Source: Stentor roeselii (lineage: Eukaryota > Ciliophora > Heterotrichea > Heterotrichida > Stentoridae). Taken from it: DNA of 64,000 bases. The translations under genes were made by a program, and so were the position numbers. The DNA lies in contig RSEH01000087.1 in assembly GCA_006503475.1 (NCBI GenBank), positions 1 through 64,000 on the forward strand, in the 5' to 3' direction. The notes beneath the pieces are model-generated. The model saw nothing but the letters and a program-made list of their open reading frames with translations. It was not told where the DNA came from and did no database searches. Position 1 is the first letter of the stretch. Each line of letters begins with the position of its first letter. Positions 35,960-44,301 of the stretch are shown here, piece by piece.

Positions 35960-36011
35960 AAACAGACTCAATGCACTACAGACTTTAGGAGTGCACATCA
36001 CTTGTCTGTTT
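35960..36011 (-). promoter_or_regulatory. SECIS element in the 3' UTR of the selenoprotein gene
   Basis: Read on the minus strand, an eight-pair stem AAACAGAC/GTCTGTTT closes the hairpin. Above it is the SECIS core, GTGATG on the 5' side and TTGAG on the 3' side, giving the tandem G-A quartet. Helix II follows (GTGCACT/AGTGCAT). The apical loop CCTAAAGTCTGT contains the conserved AA, exactly 11 nt after the core TGA, as in the eukaryotic consensus. It begins 13 nt after the TAA that ends the selenoprotein frame. Confidence 0.85.
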
Positions 36012-36024
36012 GTTTCTTGCAGAT

Positions 36025-36390
36025 TTACCCTCCTCATCCTCCTAAGCTGCAGCTGAGTTTGGAAGGGCCCATATTATCATATCCGAACATCATGTTAAAC
36101 CTTTTCTTAGGACCTGGCTGTGATCCGGGCAAGTCTCTCTTGTTGTTCGTTTGAAGATTCTGTCTTTTTTGAACTTCTTCTAAATCTTCTACTTCTGGGT
36201 TGAAATCTTTTTGTTTCTGTTCCCAAATTTTTCTTCTTGAAGTTTCATGTGTTTTTACCCGGTTACTATTGAAGACCAGGTGCCGGTTCCAAGCATCTAG
36301 GGCCTTGCTTCCAATGATTAGAACAATTATTCCGACTATCACTAAAAGCCAAAGAGGATGAACCGACCGCGGTATCCACTCCCCATCCAT
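36025..36390 (-). CDS. Selenoprotein of the SelS/SelK type, C-terminus GGUGG
   Basis: The frame has 118 codons, then TGA at 36036-36034, then GGA GGG TAA. Reading TGA as selenocysteine gives 121 residues ending CSLGGUGG, the hallmark ending of SelS (VIMP) and SelK, whose Sec lies next to Gly near the C-terminus. The topology fits: one membrane helix at residues 11-29 (HPLWLLVIVGIIVLIIG), then a charged helical cytosolic region (RRKIWEQKQKDFNPEVEDLE), then a Pro/Gly-rich tail. A well-formed SECIS follows the stop. SelS works in ER-associated degradation and redox control; Cys114 could pair with Sec119. The body is more like SelS than SelK. It is 27 bp behind the 14-3-3 gene, same strand. Confidence 0.85.
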
Positions 36391-36417
36391 TTATATCCTC
36401 ACTCTCTACTTACCTAA

Positions 36418-37110
36418 TTAAGCGTCTTCCGAAGTCCAAAGAGTCAAGTTGTCTTTAATCAATCCCAAAATCGAAGTAGCTTCCTTATAACTCCTTTCAT
36501 CAAGTTCCTCAAGTGTGGGTAGAGCCTCATCAAAGGTGGTTTTCGCCAGTTCACAAGCTTTGGTGGGTTCTTTTTTGAGCTCATAGTAAAACACTGAAAA
36601 GTTCAGAGCAAGTCCAAGCCTGACGGGGTTATTGACAGGCAAATTTTTGGCGGCTTCAGAGGCATGGTGATAAGCTTCGTAGCTTTTTTGGATCTCTTCT
36701 GCTTCGCCGGCCTCAGCCATGTATCTGTAATAGTCGCCCTTCATTTTCAAGTAAAAGACCTCGACTTCATCGACCGCGCCTCCCTTGATGAGCTTGCTAT
36801 CAATGAGACGAATGAGCTCAAGACAAAGGTTATGAAGCTCAGTGACGATCTTCCTCTTGTACTCTCCGATCAAATCAAGGTGCTCCGAGCCTCGAGTCTT
36901 CTGCTTCTCCTCATAAGAAGTGATCATCCTCCAGGCATTCCTTCGCTCGCCCACAGCCTGCTTGTAGGCCACTGACAACAGAGTTCTTTCCTCGTTGTTT
37001 AACTCGCCACTTGTCTCGTCGATTAGAAGCTTCATGTAGTTTATCATGTCTGAGTATCTTTCAGAGTGCTCTGCCAGCTTCGCGTTGTAGATCAGTTCCT
37101 CTTTTGACAT
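36418..37110 (-). CDS. 14-3-3 protein
   Basis: 230 residues, slightly shorter than usual at the acidic tail. Recognised by LAEHSERYSDMINYMK near residue 12, LLSVAYKQAVGERRNAWR near 45 (canonical Lys and the Arg pair that bind phosphopeptide are present), KMKGDYYRYMAE near 120, and the C-terminal ...SYKEATSILGLIKDNLTLW. 14-3-3 dimers bind phosphoserine motifs and integrate kinase signalling, relevant beside the many kinases here. Short acidic end SEDA. Confidence 0.96.
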   Translation of the reverse strand: MSKEELIYNAKLAEHSERYSDMINYMKLLIDETSGELNNEERTLLSVAYKQAVGERRNAWRMITSYEEKQKTRGSEHLDLIGEYKRKIVTELHNLCLELIRLIDSKLIKGGAVDEVEVFYLKMKGDYYRYMAEAGEAEEIQKSYEAYHHASEAAKNLPVNNPVRLGLALNFSVFYYELKKEPTKACELAKTTFDEALPTLEELDERSYKEATSILGLIKDNLTLWTSEDA

Positions 37111-37593
37111 TTATTGTCCATGAATTCATTTAAAGGTGTTAGAATTGGAGGGATTTTCAAATTGATATGGAAATTTAGAATCTTTCAAGTTTTCAAGTCC
37201 TTGAGTTTTGAGGTATTGTTAAGAAGATTATTTAGAGGAAAGGATGAAGACTGAAGGGTTGAAGGTTTTGGTTTGGGTTGTTTGAAATTAGTGGAATTTG
37301 TTGAATTTCCTTTGAATTCTTTTTGTTTATCTAAGATAAGCTTCAAGTATCACTTCGAATTTTGAACCTCAAACCTGAACCCTCAAAAAGTTGGAAATTA
37401 AAGAAAGTGCTGAACTATTCTAATTAAAACACTGTTTAAATAGTTAACTCTCTCAATCAACTCTTGGCGGCAAGGACTATAGACAAGAAGATCTACTAAT
37501 CATTTCCTATTTTCTAAATCTCACTTACATCTCTCAAAAAACTTAAAATCTCTGTAAAAACCCAGAACTCTTCCCTGTTGAACATAAGATAAA
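37111..37593. other. Intergenic region between divergent genes
   Basis: 480 bp between the 14-3-3 start and the 37594 start, so it should hold two promoters. AT-rich; I see no defined motif, RNA gene or repeat. Confidence 0.5.
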
Positions 37594-38196
37594 ATGAATA
37601 AAAGTGGTACATGGCGAACCTTATTTCCCGAGATGCAAGATCCTATAATTTCAACTCCAAGAAAAAAACAACTAAACAACACTCACCTCGAAAGTCACCT
37701 TGACGAGTTATTCACCTTAAAAACTCTTCCACTAGACCCAAAGCCATACAAAAAAATAATCAAGAACCAGTTAAGCCGAGAAAACCCTTTAAGCCAGTCA
37801 ATGTACATCGAACCTCCAAAAGTCTTAAAAAAATCCTTCACCAACAACCTAAGCCGAGACAATCCATTAAACTTAAAAACTGCTCGTTCAGGCCAAATCA
37901 AGCCTTTAAAGCCAGTGCGTACAAAAATCACTGAAAGTAAAATCGCCTGTTTGCCAGCTTCTAAAGTGCCACCATCGCCACCACGAGTGATAAAAACAAA
38001 AAACTCAGAGACTTACTTCGACTTTCTTCCAGGTTCACAGTTCGCGAAAGCCTTACCAGTGCGAAAAGCTTTAACAAAGATCTTAAACAAGCAGGTAAAG
38101 CCTTCAATCCCTGAAAATCCTCGTCCTAACTGTAAAAGACTACAGACTGATAAGCTTTCAAACAGCTTTTACATAAGTGAGCAGTTTATTAGTTAA
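37594..38196 (+). CDS. Small basic disordered protein
   Basis: 200 residues, rich in Lys, Pro, Ser and Asn. A short block repeats: KNQLSRENPLSQSMYIEPPK and TNNLSRDNPLNLKTARSG share L-S-R-(E/D)-N-P-L. No helices, membrane segments or known domain. The basic, Ser-Pro-rich nature suggests a microtubule- or scaffold-associated protein, an inference only. Its stop is 2 bp from the stop of the convergent gene at 38199. Confidence 0.55.
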   Translation: MNKSGTWRTLFPEMQDPIISTPRKKQLNNTHLESHLDELFTLKTLPLDPKPYKKIIKNQLSRENPLSQSMYIEPPKVLKKSFTNNLSRDNPLNLKTARSGQIKPLKPVRTKITESKIACLPASKVPPSPPRVIKTKNSETYFDFLPGSQFAKALPVRKALTKILNKQVKPSIPENPRPNCKRLQTDKLSNSFYISEQFIS

Positions 38197-38198
38197 GA

Positions 38199-38624
38199 CT
38201 AGTTAGTTTCTGCTGTAAAATGATTTATTTTGTCAGATTTCGGGGAGGAGCAGGTAGAATCGTATTTTTTTACTGAACTTTCCTTTCTTCGGTGAATGGT
38301 CTCGATTGAGTTTTTCTTGCGTTTGAACCTTTTGCATGGCTTTTTTTCTGGAGTTTTGTCGCGATTTGGACGGAAAATCGACGTGTAGGACTTTTTTAAG
38401 GTTATCAGGGTTTTTATGTACTCTCGCTCGATTGAAGCTAATGTTTCTAAACGCTCTTCAGGGGAGTTTAGTCTTGGCTTCACTGAACTACGGGCTTTCT
38501 TTGGTTTTGACTTTGGCTTTTGGATTACTGAGGTTCGTAGCTTTAGGGCTAATTTGGAAACTTTAGGTTTTGAGACTTTTAATTCCGATTTTGATGCGAA
38601 AGGTGTTGGAGACTGTTTTGACAT
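38199..38624 (-). CDS. Small basic disordered protein
   Basis: 141 residues, about one third Lys/Arg/Ser, with SPEERLETLASIEREYIKTL forming one short helix near residues 54-75. The N-terminus (KVSKPKVSKLALKLRTSVIQ) is highly basic with S/T sites. No recognisable domain. Convergent with the 37594 gene with only 2 bp between the two stops, so their 3' ends must overlap in transcripts. Confidence 0.5.
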   Translation of the reverse strand: MSKQSPTPFASKSELKVSKPKVSKLALKLRTSVIQKPKSKPKKARSSVKPRLNSPEERLETLASIEREYIKTLITLKKSYTSIFRPNRDKTPEKKPCKRFKRKKNSIETIHRRKESSVKKYDSTCSSPKSDKINHFTAETN

Positions 38625-39295
38625 TTAATATTTTGTTTGAATTAAACGTTTTGATTTAGGTAGGGTTGAGGATTGGGGTTTTTTGTGAAAGGGTTTTGAA
38701 GGATTTGAAGGTTTTGAAGGATTTGAAGGATTGGGTTGGAAGAGTTTGAAAGTTTAACAGAATTTTTTGGGTTTATTGAAATTTTAGGATTTGGGTTGTG
38801 CTTATTGAGGAGTATGATATTTTTCTGAATGTATATGAAGATACGTAAATAATAAATATGAATAATTGCCAGATAATTACTATTGAAGAAAACTAGAAGA
38901 TCTAAAAACTTATCTTTTCAAGCAACCCGTATCCAAAAATAGAAAAATTTATTTCAATAAAAGACTTTTCACTAAAATAACTTTTCTCGAAATTTCACCT
39001 TCCTATAACAATAAAATCTTCCCAAAAGTGCCTAATAATAATCCTAAAAACACTTAAACCCTATCTAATAACTCAACCATCCTTTAACCCCATTCTCAGA
39101 AAAGTGACTTTTGATCCTCGACCAAGAAACTGCATCTTCAATTTTTCCATATTTCCAATTTTTTCCAGAACAAATTACCCTTATCAAAATTCTCAAACAT
39201 CATCCTTTCAGCTAAATCCACATATCTTAAATTTCCCAAGTGAAGATTTCGTCCAGAATAAATGTCATTTACCAACCCTTTCACTCTCATAATTA
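38625..39295. other. Intergenic region with a short tandem repeat
   Basis: 670 bp between two divergently starting genes. It contains the 9-nt repeat listed below. A 62-codon frame at 39104 has no ATG at its head and is not supported. Nothing else seen. Confidence 0.5.
38691..38736. repeat. 9-nt tandem repeat (GGATTTGAA / GGTTTTGAA)
   Basis: About five head-to-tail units alternating GGTTTTGAA and GGATTTGAA. A simple-sequence tract in a 5' intergenic region; no function implied. Confidence 0.7.
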
Positions 39296-40786
39296 ATGGA
39301 ATTCGTCGATACTTGTCTCACTATTTCAATAAAAAGGTTCAGAAAAATTTCCTCTACAACTCTATTCAGCAAGTCATTCACTGTAACCTCTACTCAGGAA
39401 TACGAATTAACCTTAAACTTCCACTCTCTTAAAATCAAAAAATTCACTCGATACAGTCACTTACTAGAATTCAAATCAACCCTTCCAGAAACCCTTCAAC
39501 TTCCGCCTTTCCCCAAAAAAGCTCTTATTTCAAAAAGTTGCAAACTAGCTGAAAGTCGTCAAGGTCCGCTCGAAGCTTGGCTTCGAGCCTTGATTTTAAA
39601 CAAAGCTGCCCTTTCAAGTCTTCTCGAGTTCTTAAAAATTCCAGAGTCAATCATTTTTTCCGTTAAAAAATCAACAGGTTGTTTGTTAACCTCTTCAGAT
39701 AAAATCGTTGCAAGTTTCATAAAAAAACTAGGAAAAATCAGCAAAACAGGGAAAAAATTGATAAAAGACTTTGACAATCGTTTTTTTGAAAATTCTGAAG
39801 TTTGTCTAAGTCCATCAGTGTTGAGTTCTTTTTTTAGTTATTTTTTTCCTCTTTGCTCGAATTTTAGTGTCGCTTGTGAAGCGATTGAAGTTCTTTTTAA
39901 GATGTTGAGGATTGAATGTTATCGATTTGCTGATTTTGTAAAGGAGCAGCTTGTTGATAGTTTGGAGATTTTGAAGGAGGTTCAGCTTGAGAAGCATATT
40001 TTAAATGAATTTGGTCAACAGACTGGCATTCAAGGGTATTTTATTGCTGGGGTTGTTAAGGACTTACTTGATCGCAAAGGGTTGGAACAAAGGTTTCAGG
40101 AAATTTTGAATTTTAGGAATGATGCTTTTGAAATGTTTCAAAGAAAAGTTGAAGGAAAGGGCTGTGGTGGTGAAAGAAAAAGTTTTATGAGTAAAAGTCA
40201 GGAGTGGAATTCACTTTGTACTGATAATTACTCAGCAGGACTTAAAATTGCTTTTCGGAAAAAAGAATTTATTGAGGTTAGAGCTGAAGTTTTAATTGCT
40301 TCTAAGGTTCAGACGGTTGAAAAGTTCTTTTGTGATAGGGATAAAAGAAAGGCTTGGGATATGCTTTTAGATGATTTTTTTGTGGTGAGAAGGGAGAGGA
40401 ATGAGTCATTGGTTAAGTGCTACCTGAGGAAAGATAAAAAAACACTGTTTGACTTAAACTTAAAAATCATAACAACAAAAACACCTGAAAAAACTGTTTT
40501 TTCCTTCGAGAGTAATCAAGGAGAAGTTTCATTACATGAAAGTTTCTACGAAATCAGTCAAATAGAAGAAATTTCAAGAGTAAGTTCATCAAGTACTGAT
40601 GACCAAGAAGTAAACATCCAGGCCGAAGCAAGTCGATTGAAGTCATGTGAAGTTCTTTCAAAAGTAGTGCTTCAGTTGAAAATGAGTACATCTCTGGCAC
40701 GTTATTTTGTATCAGATCTTTCTGAAGAGACTTCTTTGTTAAAAGACTCTTTGAACAATCTGAGACATCTCTGCGAGAGTTGTTGA
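39296..40786 (+). CDS. PX-domain protein with C-terminal START-like domain
   Basis: 496 residues. Residues 15-120 carry a PX fold: FTRYSHLLEFKSTLP gives the RYSxF/L signature, and LPPFPKKALISKS the Pro-rich loop, so phosphoinositide binding is likely. A helical middle (150-280) has no assignment. From about 305 to the end, LCTDNYSAGLKIAFRKKEFI, KVQTVEKFFCDRDKRKAWDM and LVKCYLRKDKKTLFDLNLKI resemble a START/lipid-transfer grip. PX plus START in one chain would suit a lipid sensor or transfer protein at endosomal membranes. The START call is the weaker one. The gene is convergent with LSm8, 10 bp between stops. Confidence 0.72.
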   Translation: MEFVDTCLTISIKRFRKISSTTLFSKSFTVTSTQEYELTLNFHSLKIKKFTRYSHLLEFKSTLPETLQLPPFPKKALISKSCKLAESRQGPLEAWLRALILNKAALSSLLEFLKIPESIIFSVKKSTGCLLTSSDKIVASFIKKLGKISKTGKKLIKDFDNRFFENSEVCLSPSVLSSFFSYFFPLCSNFSVACEAIEVLFKMLRIECYRFADFVKEQLVDSLEILKEVQLEKHILNEFGQQTGIQGYFIAGVVKDLLDRKGLEQRFQEILNFRNDAFEMFQRKVEGKGCGGERKSFMSKSQEWNSLCTDNYSAGLKIAFRKKEFIEVRAEVLIASKVQTVEKFFCDRDKRKAWDMLLDDFFVVRRERNESLVKCYLRKDKKTLFDLNLKIITTKTPEKTVFSFESNQGEVSLHESFYEISQIEEISRVSSSSTDDQEVNIQAEASRLKSCEVLSKVVLQLKMSTSLARYFVSDLSEETSLLKDSLNNLRHLCESC

Positions 40787-40796
40787 AATCTTATAA

Positions 40797-41063
40797 TTAA
40801 TATAAAATTGATTGAAGCTTCTGTGCCTCTGCAGGTAGTTCCTCGGATTCGCGAATCGCGACAAGCACGACAGTATCTCCTCTAATTACTATGTCGTCTG
40901 TCTGAATGTCTTCCCTTAAAGGACTCCAAGTCGTGAGAAAACTTTCAGCTAAGACCAAGTTGGTAGCCTGGTCGAAGCCTTTAAGTATCCCAGTATAAAA
41001 GTTCCCATCAGTAGTGACAACATTAACAGCCTTCTCCAGGTACGTCTCAAGCTGACTCGACAT
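40797..41063 (-). CDS. LSM8: U6 snRNA-associated Sm-like protein LSm8
   Basis: 88 residues, the full length of the family. Sm1 motif: VNVVTTDGNFYTGILKGFDQ then ATNLVL; Sm2 motif: IVIRGDTVVLVAI. The opening SSQLETYLEKAV and the FDQ-NLVL pattern match LSm8 better than LSm1. LSm8 defines the nuclear LSm2-8 ring that binds the U6 3' end. Start and stop are unambiguous. Confidence 0.93.
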   Translation of the reverse strand: MSSQLETYLEKAVNVVTTDGNFYTGILKGFDQATNLVLAESFLTTWSPLREDIQTDDIVIRGDTVVLVAIRESEELPAEAQKLQSILY

Positions 41064-41083
41064 AATTATCTAAATCTTATTAC

Positions 41084-41512
41084 TTACTTCATCACAGGCA
41101 AAATTAACGAGTCTCTGATACTATTATGTGAGTCTAAAATCTCTTCACTGAATTCCGAGTACATCTCTTCTACTTCCTTCAAATCCTTCACAGAATTCAA
41201 CAAAGAAGAAGGTAAACCTTCATTCTTTTCTAACCTTTTCATATAATCCTCAACATTTCTCAAGATTTCCTCATTTTTCTTCTTTAAACTCAAAAGAATC
41301 GCAGAACCTTCCCCTTCTTCAACAACAGTATAAAACACCTTCTCTTTCTTTTTTCGACAGCATCGTGTTAAAAGATAAAGAAATCCAAAAAGATAAATAT
41401 AAAAAGTAGCAGCACCAAGTGGAGAAGCAAATCTGAAAGTTTTATAACAAGTCACAAACAAACTTTCAATCATCTCTGCAAATCTCAAGAAAGGCAGAAG
41501 AGCTTCCGACAT
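41084..41512 (-). CDS. Small membrane protein with coiled-coil tail
   Basis: 142 residues. One hydrophobic helix near 30-50 (PLGAATFYIYLFGFLYLLT) followed by RCCRKKKEK, which by the positive-inside rule places the C-terminus in the cytosol. The tail forms a charged helix (LLSLKKKNEEILRNVEDYMK). A second hydrophobic stretch near the N-terminus (LLPFLRFAEMIESLFVTCYK) may lie at the membrane surface. Unknown family. Divergent to the ankyrin-PH-kinase gene with 38 bp between starts. Confidence 0.6.
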   Translation of the reverse strand: MSEALLPFLRFAEMIESLFVTCYKTFRFASPLGAATFYIYLFGFLYLLTRCCRKKKEKVFYTVVEEGEGSAILLSLKKKNEEILRNVEDYMKRLEKNEGLPSSLLNSVKDLKEVEEMYSEFSEEILDSHNSIRDSLILPVMK

Positions 41513-41550
41513 TTATTTACATCAAAGCAAGACCCAATCTTTCAATAAAA

Positions 41551-43656
41551 ATGAGAATTCTATTCAAAATCCCTTCTTACATCTCTCAATCTCGCAGACT
41601 AAACCTCGACGTGGACCTGTCATATTCAGTAGGCGATATCCGGAAAAGGATAAGTCGATTGATAGGTTCTGCCCTTTCCAGCTTTCAACTGGTGACGAAC
41701 AAGCTGGGAGTGATCGTTCTTTTGACTGACTCTTGGCCTTTATCCTTCTTCGTGTCAGAGGAAAACCCGGTGATTAAGATCAAGATGCTTGAAAATACGA
41801 CTTCAACTCGACGTGATAGTCTTATTTCTCCACTTTTGTCTACTTTGTGTATCGCTAGTCAGTCTTCAGGGGTTTCGGAGGTCTTGATGACTTGCTGTAA
41901 AGTAGGGAATATCACCAAGTTAAGGGAAATCGTGGTCACTTGTGAAGATCAGGAATTTCTGAACTCTGTTGAAGAGAATAAATGGGGAGCTCTTCATTAT
42001 GCTTGCTTGGCTGGACATACTGATATTTTGCAGTTGCTGATTAGTAAAAGGCTTAATTGCAATAAAGTCACTATTGATGAATGGACTCCTCTACAACTTG
42101 CTAGTTACTTGGGAAGGACTGAATGTATTAAGATACTTTTAGAACATCCGAATTTGCAGGTTAATAAAATCACCAAGTTTAGAGGGACTGCTCTTCATTT
42201 GGCTTGTGAGGCTGGCCACTTCGAAATAGTGAAACTATTATTAGATAAAGGAGCTCACGTATCTTTAGAAGATCACCGTAAACGTAAGCCAATAGACCTG
42301 ACAAGACTAGTTCAAATCCGAGAACTTCTAACATCCTTTTCCGGTAAAAGCAAGAAACAAGAAGACGATTACACAACGCCCTTTTGCAGCGAGGTGTTCG
42401 CAATGAACTCATTCAGCCTGAACGACAAGCAAGTCTTTCTATACATGGACGTAGAAGCCGGAGTGATAAGCAGATTCAGTAACAAAGAGCAATTCCTTGA
42501 CAAGAAGAAGGCCGACCAAGTGATCCGAACAGTAGACATCCAGGACGTAAGCCACGACTTTCGCAAGAACCAATACGCGTTCAGCATTGAGACATCGAAG
42601 ACCGCTTTTAAGTTTTACACGAAGTTCGAGGCACTGACACAAGAGTGGGTCATTCGAATAAAGAAAGCGACGGAATTTATCATGGTCAATAAACAGAACT
42701 CTTTAATTGACCATCTTCATGAACCTGGTGAGGACCAGCCAGAAGAAGACTCAACTGAATCTACTAACCCTGTCGCAAATGACGGGGAAAATGTTGACTT
42801 TAACTCTTTTACTATCATTGAAGAAATCGGCAACGGGTCCTTTGGGGTGGTTTATAAAGTCTCGAAAAACTCGACAGGACAGATCTTCGCAATGAAGTCT
42901 CTAAGTAAAACTGCTTTACAAAAGCAAAAACAACTAAAGTACGCTATAAGTGAATGCAAAATAATGAAACAGTTAAATCATGTCTTTATCGTTCCTTTAT
43001 ATCATGCTTTTCAAACACCTAAGTACTTATACCTCATTCTTGAACTTTGCCCAAATGGCGACTTACTCGGCCTGCTGGAAAAAAAAGGAAGACTTGAAGA
43101 AAACATTGCGAAATTTTACGTAGCTGAAGTGATTTTAGCCTTGGAATATCTTCATGAAAGTGACATTATTTATCGTGATTTAAAACCTGCAAATGTACTC
43201 ATCGACCATGAGTTCCACGCGAAACTCGCAGACTTCGGACTAGCGAAGGAAAAAGTAAACACAATCAACCCGGCGATGACTATGGCCGGGTCGCCTGCTT
43301 ATCTCCCTCCAGAGATAGTCGCGAAAAAAGGAGCTACAGCAGCTTCTGATATTTATGGACTTGGGCCTCTTTTTTATGAACTGTTGACTGGAAAGACACC
43401 TTATTATGCTGATGATATTGACTTGTTGTTTCAAAATATCAAGACTGCAAAATTGTCGTTTCCTGATTTTGTATCGCCCAATGCTCGTGATTTTATTGGA
43501 CTGGTCATGAATAAAGACCCTACGAAAAGACCTCAAATCTCTCAAATCAAAAGACATGCGATTTTTAGGAAACTTGACTGGGAAGCTTTACTTGCTAAAA
43601 GAATTCGTCCTCCGAAGTTAGGAGTGACTGCAGAGAATGAAGATTCAGTTGTTTAA
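41551..43656 (+). CDS. Ankyrin-PH-AGC protein kinase fusion
   Basis: 701 residues with four parts. Residues 1-80 look ubiquitin-like (DLSYSVGDIRKRISRLIG). Ankyrin repeats occupy about 115-255 (GALHYACLAGHTDILQLLIS, TPLQLASYLGRTECIKILLE, TALHLACEAGHFEIVKLLLD). A PH domain spans about 275-378 (KQVFLYMDVEAGVISRF ending EWVIRIKKATEFI). The kinase domain runs 422-685: IGNGSFGVVYKV, FAMKSL, YRDLKPANVL, DFGLAK, GSPAYLPPEIV, with Lys, Asp and DFG intact. AGC-type sequence, without a hydrophobic-motif tail. PH and ankyrin parts probably place the kinase at membranes by lipid and protein contacts. This order is not one I know from animals or fungi. Confidence 0.9.
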   Translation: MRILFKIPSYISQSRRLNLDVDLSYSVGDIRKRISRLIGSALSSFQLVTNKLGVIVLLTDSWPLSFFVSEENPVIKIKMLENTTSTRRDSLISPLLSTLCIASQSSGVSEVLMTCCKVGNITKLREIVVTCEDQEFLNSVEENKWGALHYACLAGHTDILQLLISKRLNCNKVTIDEWTPLQLASYLGRTECIKILLEHPNLQVNKITKFRGTALHLACEAGHFEIVKLLLDKGAHVSLEDHRKRKPIDLTRLVQIRELLTSFSGKSKKQEDDYTTPFCSEVFAMNSFSLNDKQVFLYMDVEAGVISRFSNKEQFLDKKKADQVIRTVDIQDVSHDFRKNQYAFSIETSKTAFKFYTKFEALTQEWVIRIKKATEFIMVNKQNSLIDHLHEPGEDQPEEDSTESTNPVANDGENVDFNSFTIIEEIGNGSFGVVYKVSKNSTGQIFAMKSLSKTALQKQKQLKYAISECKIMKQLNHVFIVPLYHAFQTPKYLYLILELCPNGDLLGLLEKKGRLEENIAKFYVAEVILALEYLHESDIIYRDLKPANVLIDHEFHAKLADFGLAKEKVNTINPAMTMAGSPAYLPPEIVAKKGATAASDIYGLGPLFYELLTGKTPYYADDIDLLFQNIKTAKLSFPDFVSPNARDFIGLVMNKDPTKRPQISQIKRHAIFRKLDWEALLAKRIRPPKLGVTAENEDSVV

Positions 43657-43719
43657 TTAATGATTTAATCGTTAGGTGATTAAAGGATTGAATATTAAGG
43701 TTTTCAGGATTTTATAATT

Positions 43720-44187
43720 ATGGAACTTGAGGTACAAGGATTTAAATGCAAAAAAGTATCGCATAAGTCAGCAGGTCAAAAAAGAGCTCTGCATATTTCG
43801 CTGTATCTTCATAACCCTTCTTTCAATATTCAATGGAAAAGTGCCCGTCCTAAATCAACTGGACTTATCCTCAAACCGAAAAAAAATGAATCGAAATTAA
43901 AAAATTCTAAACTTGATTCGTTATTTCCTAACCTTCAAACTCGCCCTCAAAAGATACTCAGTAAAACTCCGACTCCTCTCAGATCTCCACAAAAATCAAG
44001 GAAAAAAGGAAAGATCTCGATGTATTCTCCGAAAAACTCACAAATTTCTCCTGAAATTTCAGTTTTTAGTTGTTTCGACACCCAGAATGTGCTGAAAAAT
44101 GCTTTAAATGCGAGTTTAAATATAGAAAAAATGCAATTTTCTCCGAAGTTGAAGAAAAATTTACTGAAAGACAAGTTGAAGAAGTGA
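43720..44187 (+). CDS. Small basic protein, unknown
   Basis: 155 residues, strongly basic and Ser/Pro-rich in the middle (KTPTPLRSPQKSRKKGKISM), with a beta-prone N-terminus (ALHISLYLHNPSFNIQWKSA). No known domain. Ends TGA. It lies behind the ankyrin-PH kinase in the same direction. Confidence 0.5.
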   Translation: MELEVQGFKCKKVSHKSAGQKRALHISLYLHNPSFNIQWKSARPKSTGLILKPKKNESKLKNSKLDSLFPNLQTRPQKILSKTPTPLRSPQKSRKKGKISMYSPKNSQISPEISVFSCFDTQNVLKNALNASLNIEKMQFSPKLKKNLLKDKLKK

Positions 44188-44301
44188 CTGAATTCGATAA
44201 TTAATAATAATCTTAAAAAACCAGAATCTAGTTAATATGAAGAAATCATTGAAATTTGATATCTTTAAAAAAATCTAATGAAAATAGTTAATCAGATCAA
44301 A

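Noticed and set aside
36034-36036. TGA as an ordinary stop or as Trp
   Set aside because: TGA as Trp is unlikely because TGA ends several genes here; as a plain stop it would leave the GG-x-GG coding context and a perfect SECIS unexplained.
37475-37520. Possible small RNA (CTTGGCGGCAAGGACTATAG)
   Set aside because: The piece has a short GC-rich core and a TATA-like tract 30 nt upstream, but I could not build a stem set or match a known snRNA.
39104-39292. 62-codon frame before the PX gene
   Set aside because: Starts at GTG, not ATG, and ends 3 bp before the PX gene start with no splice site to join it.
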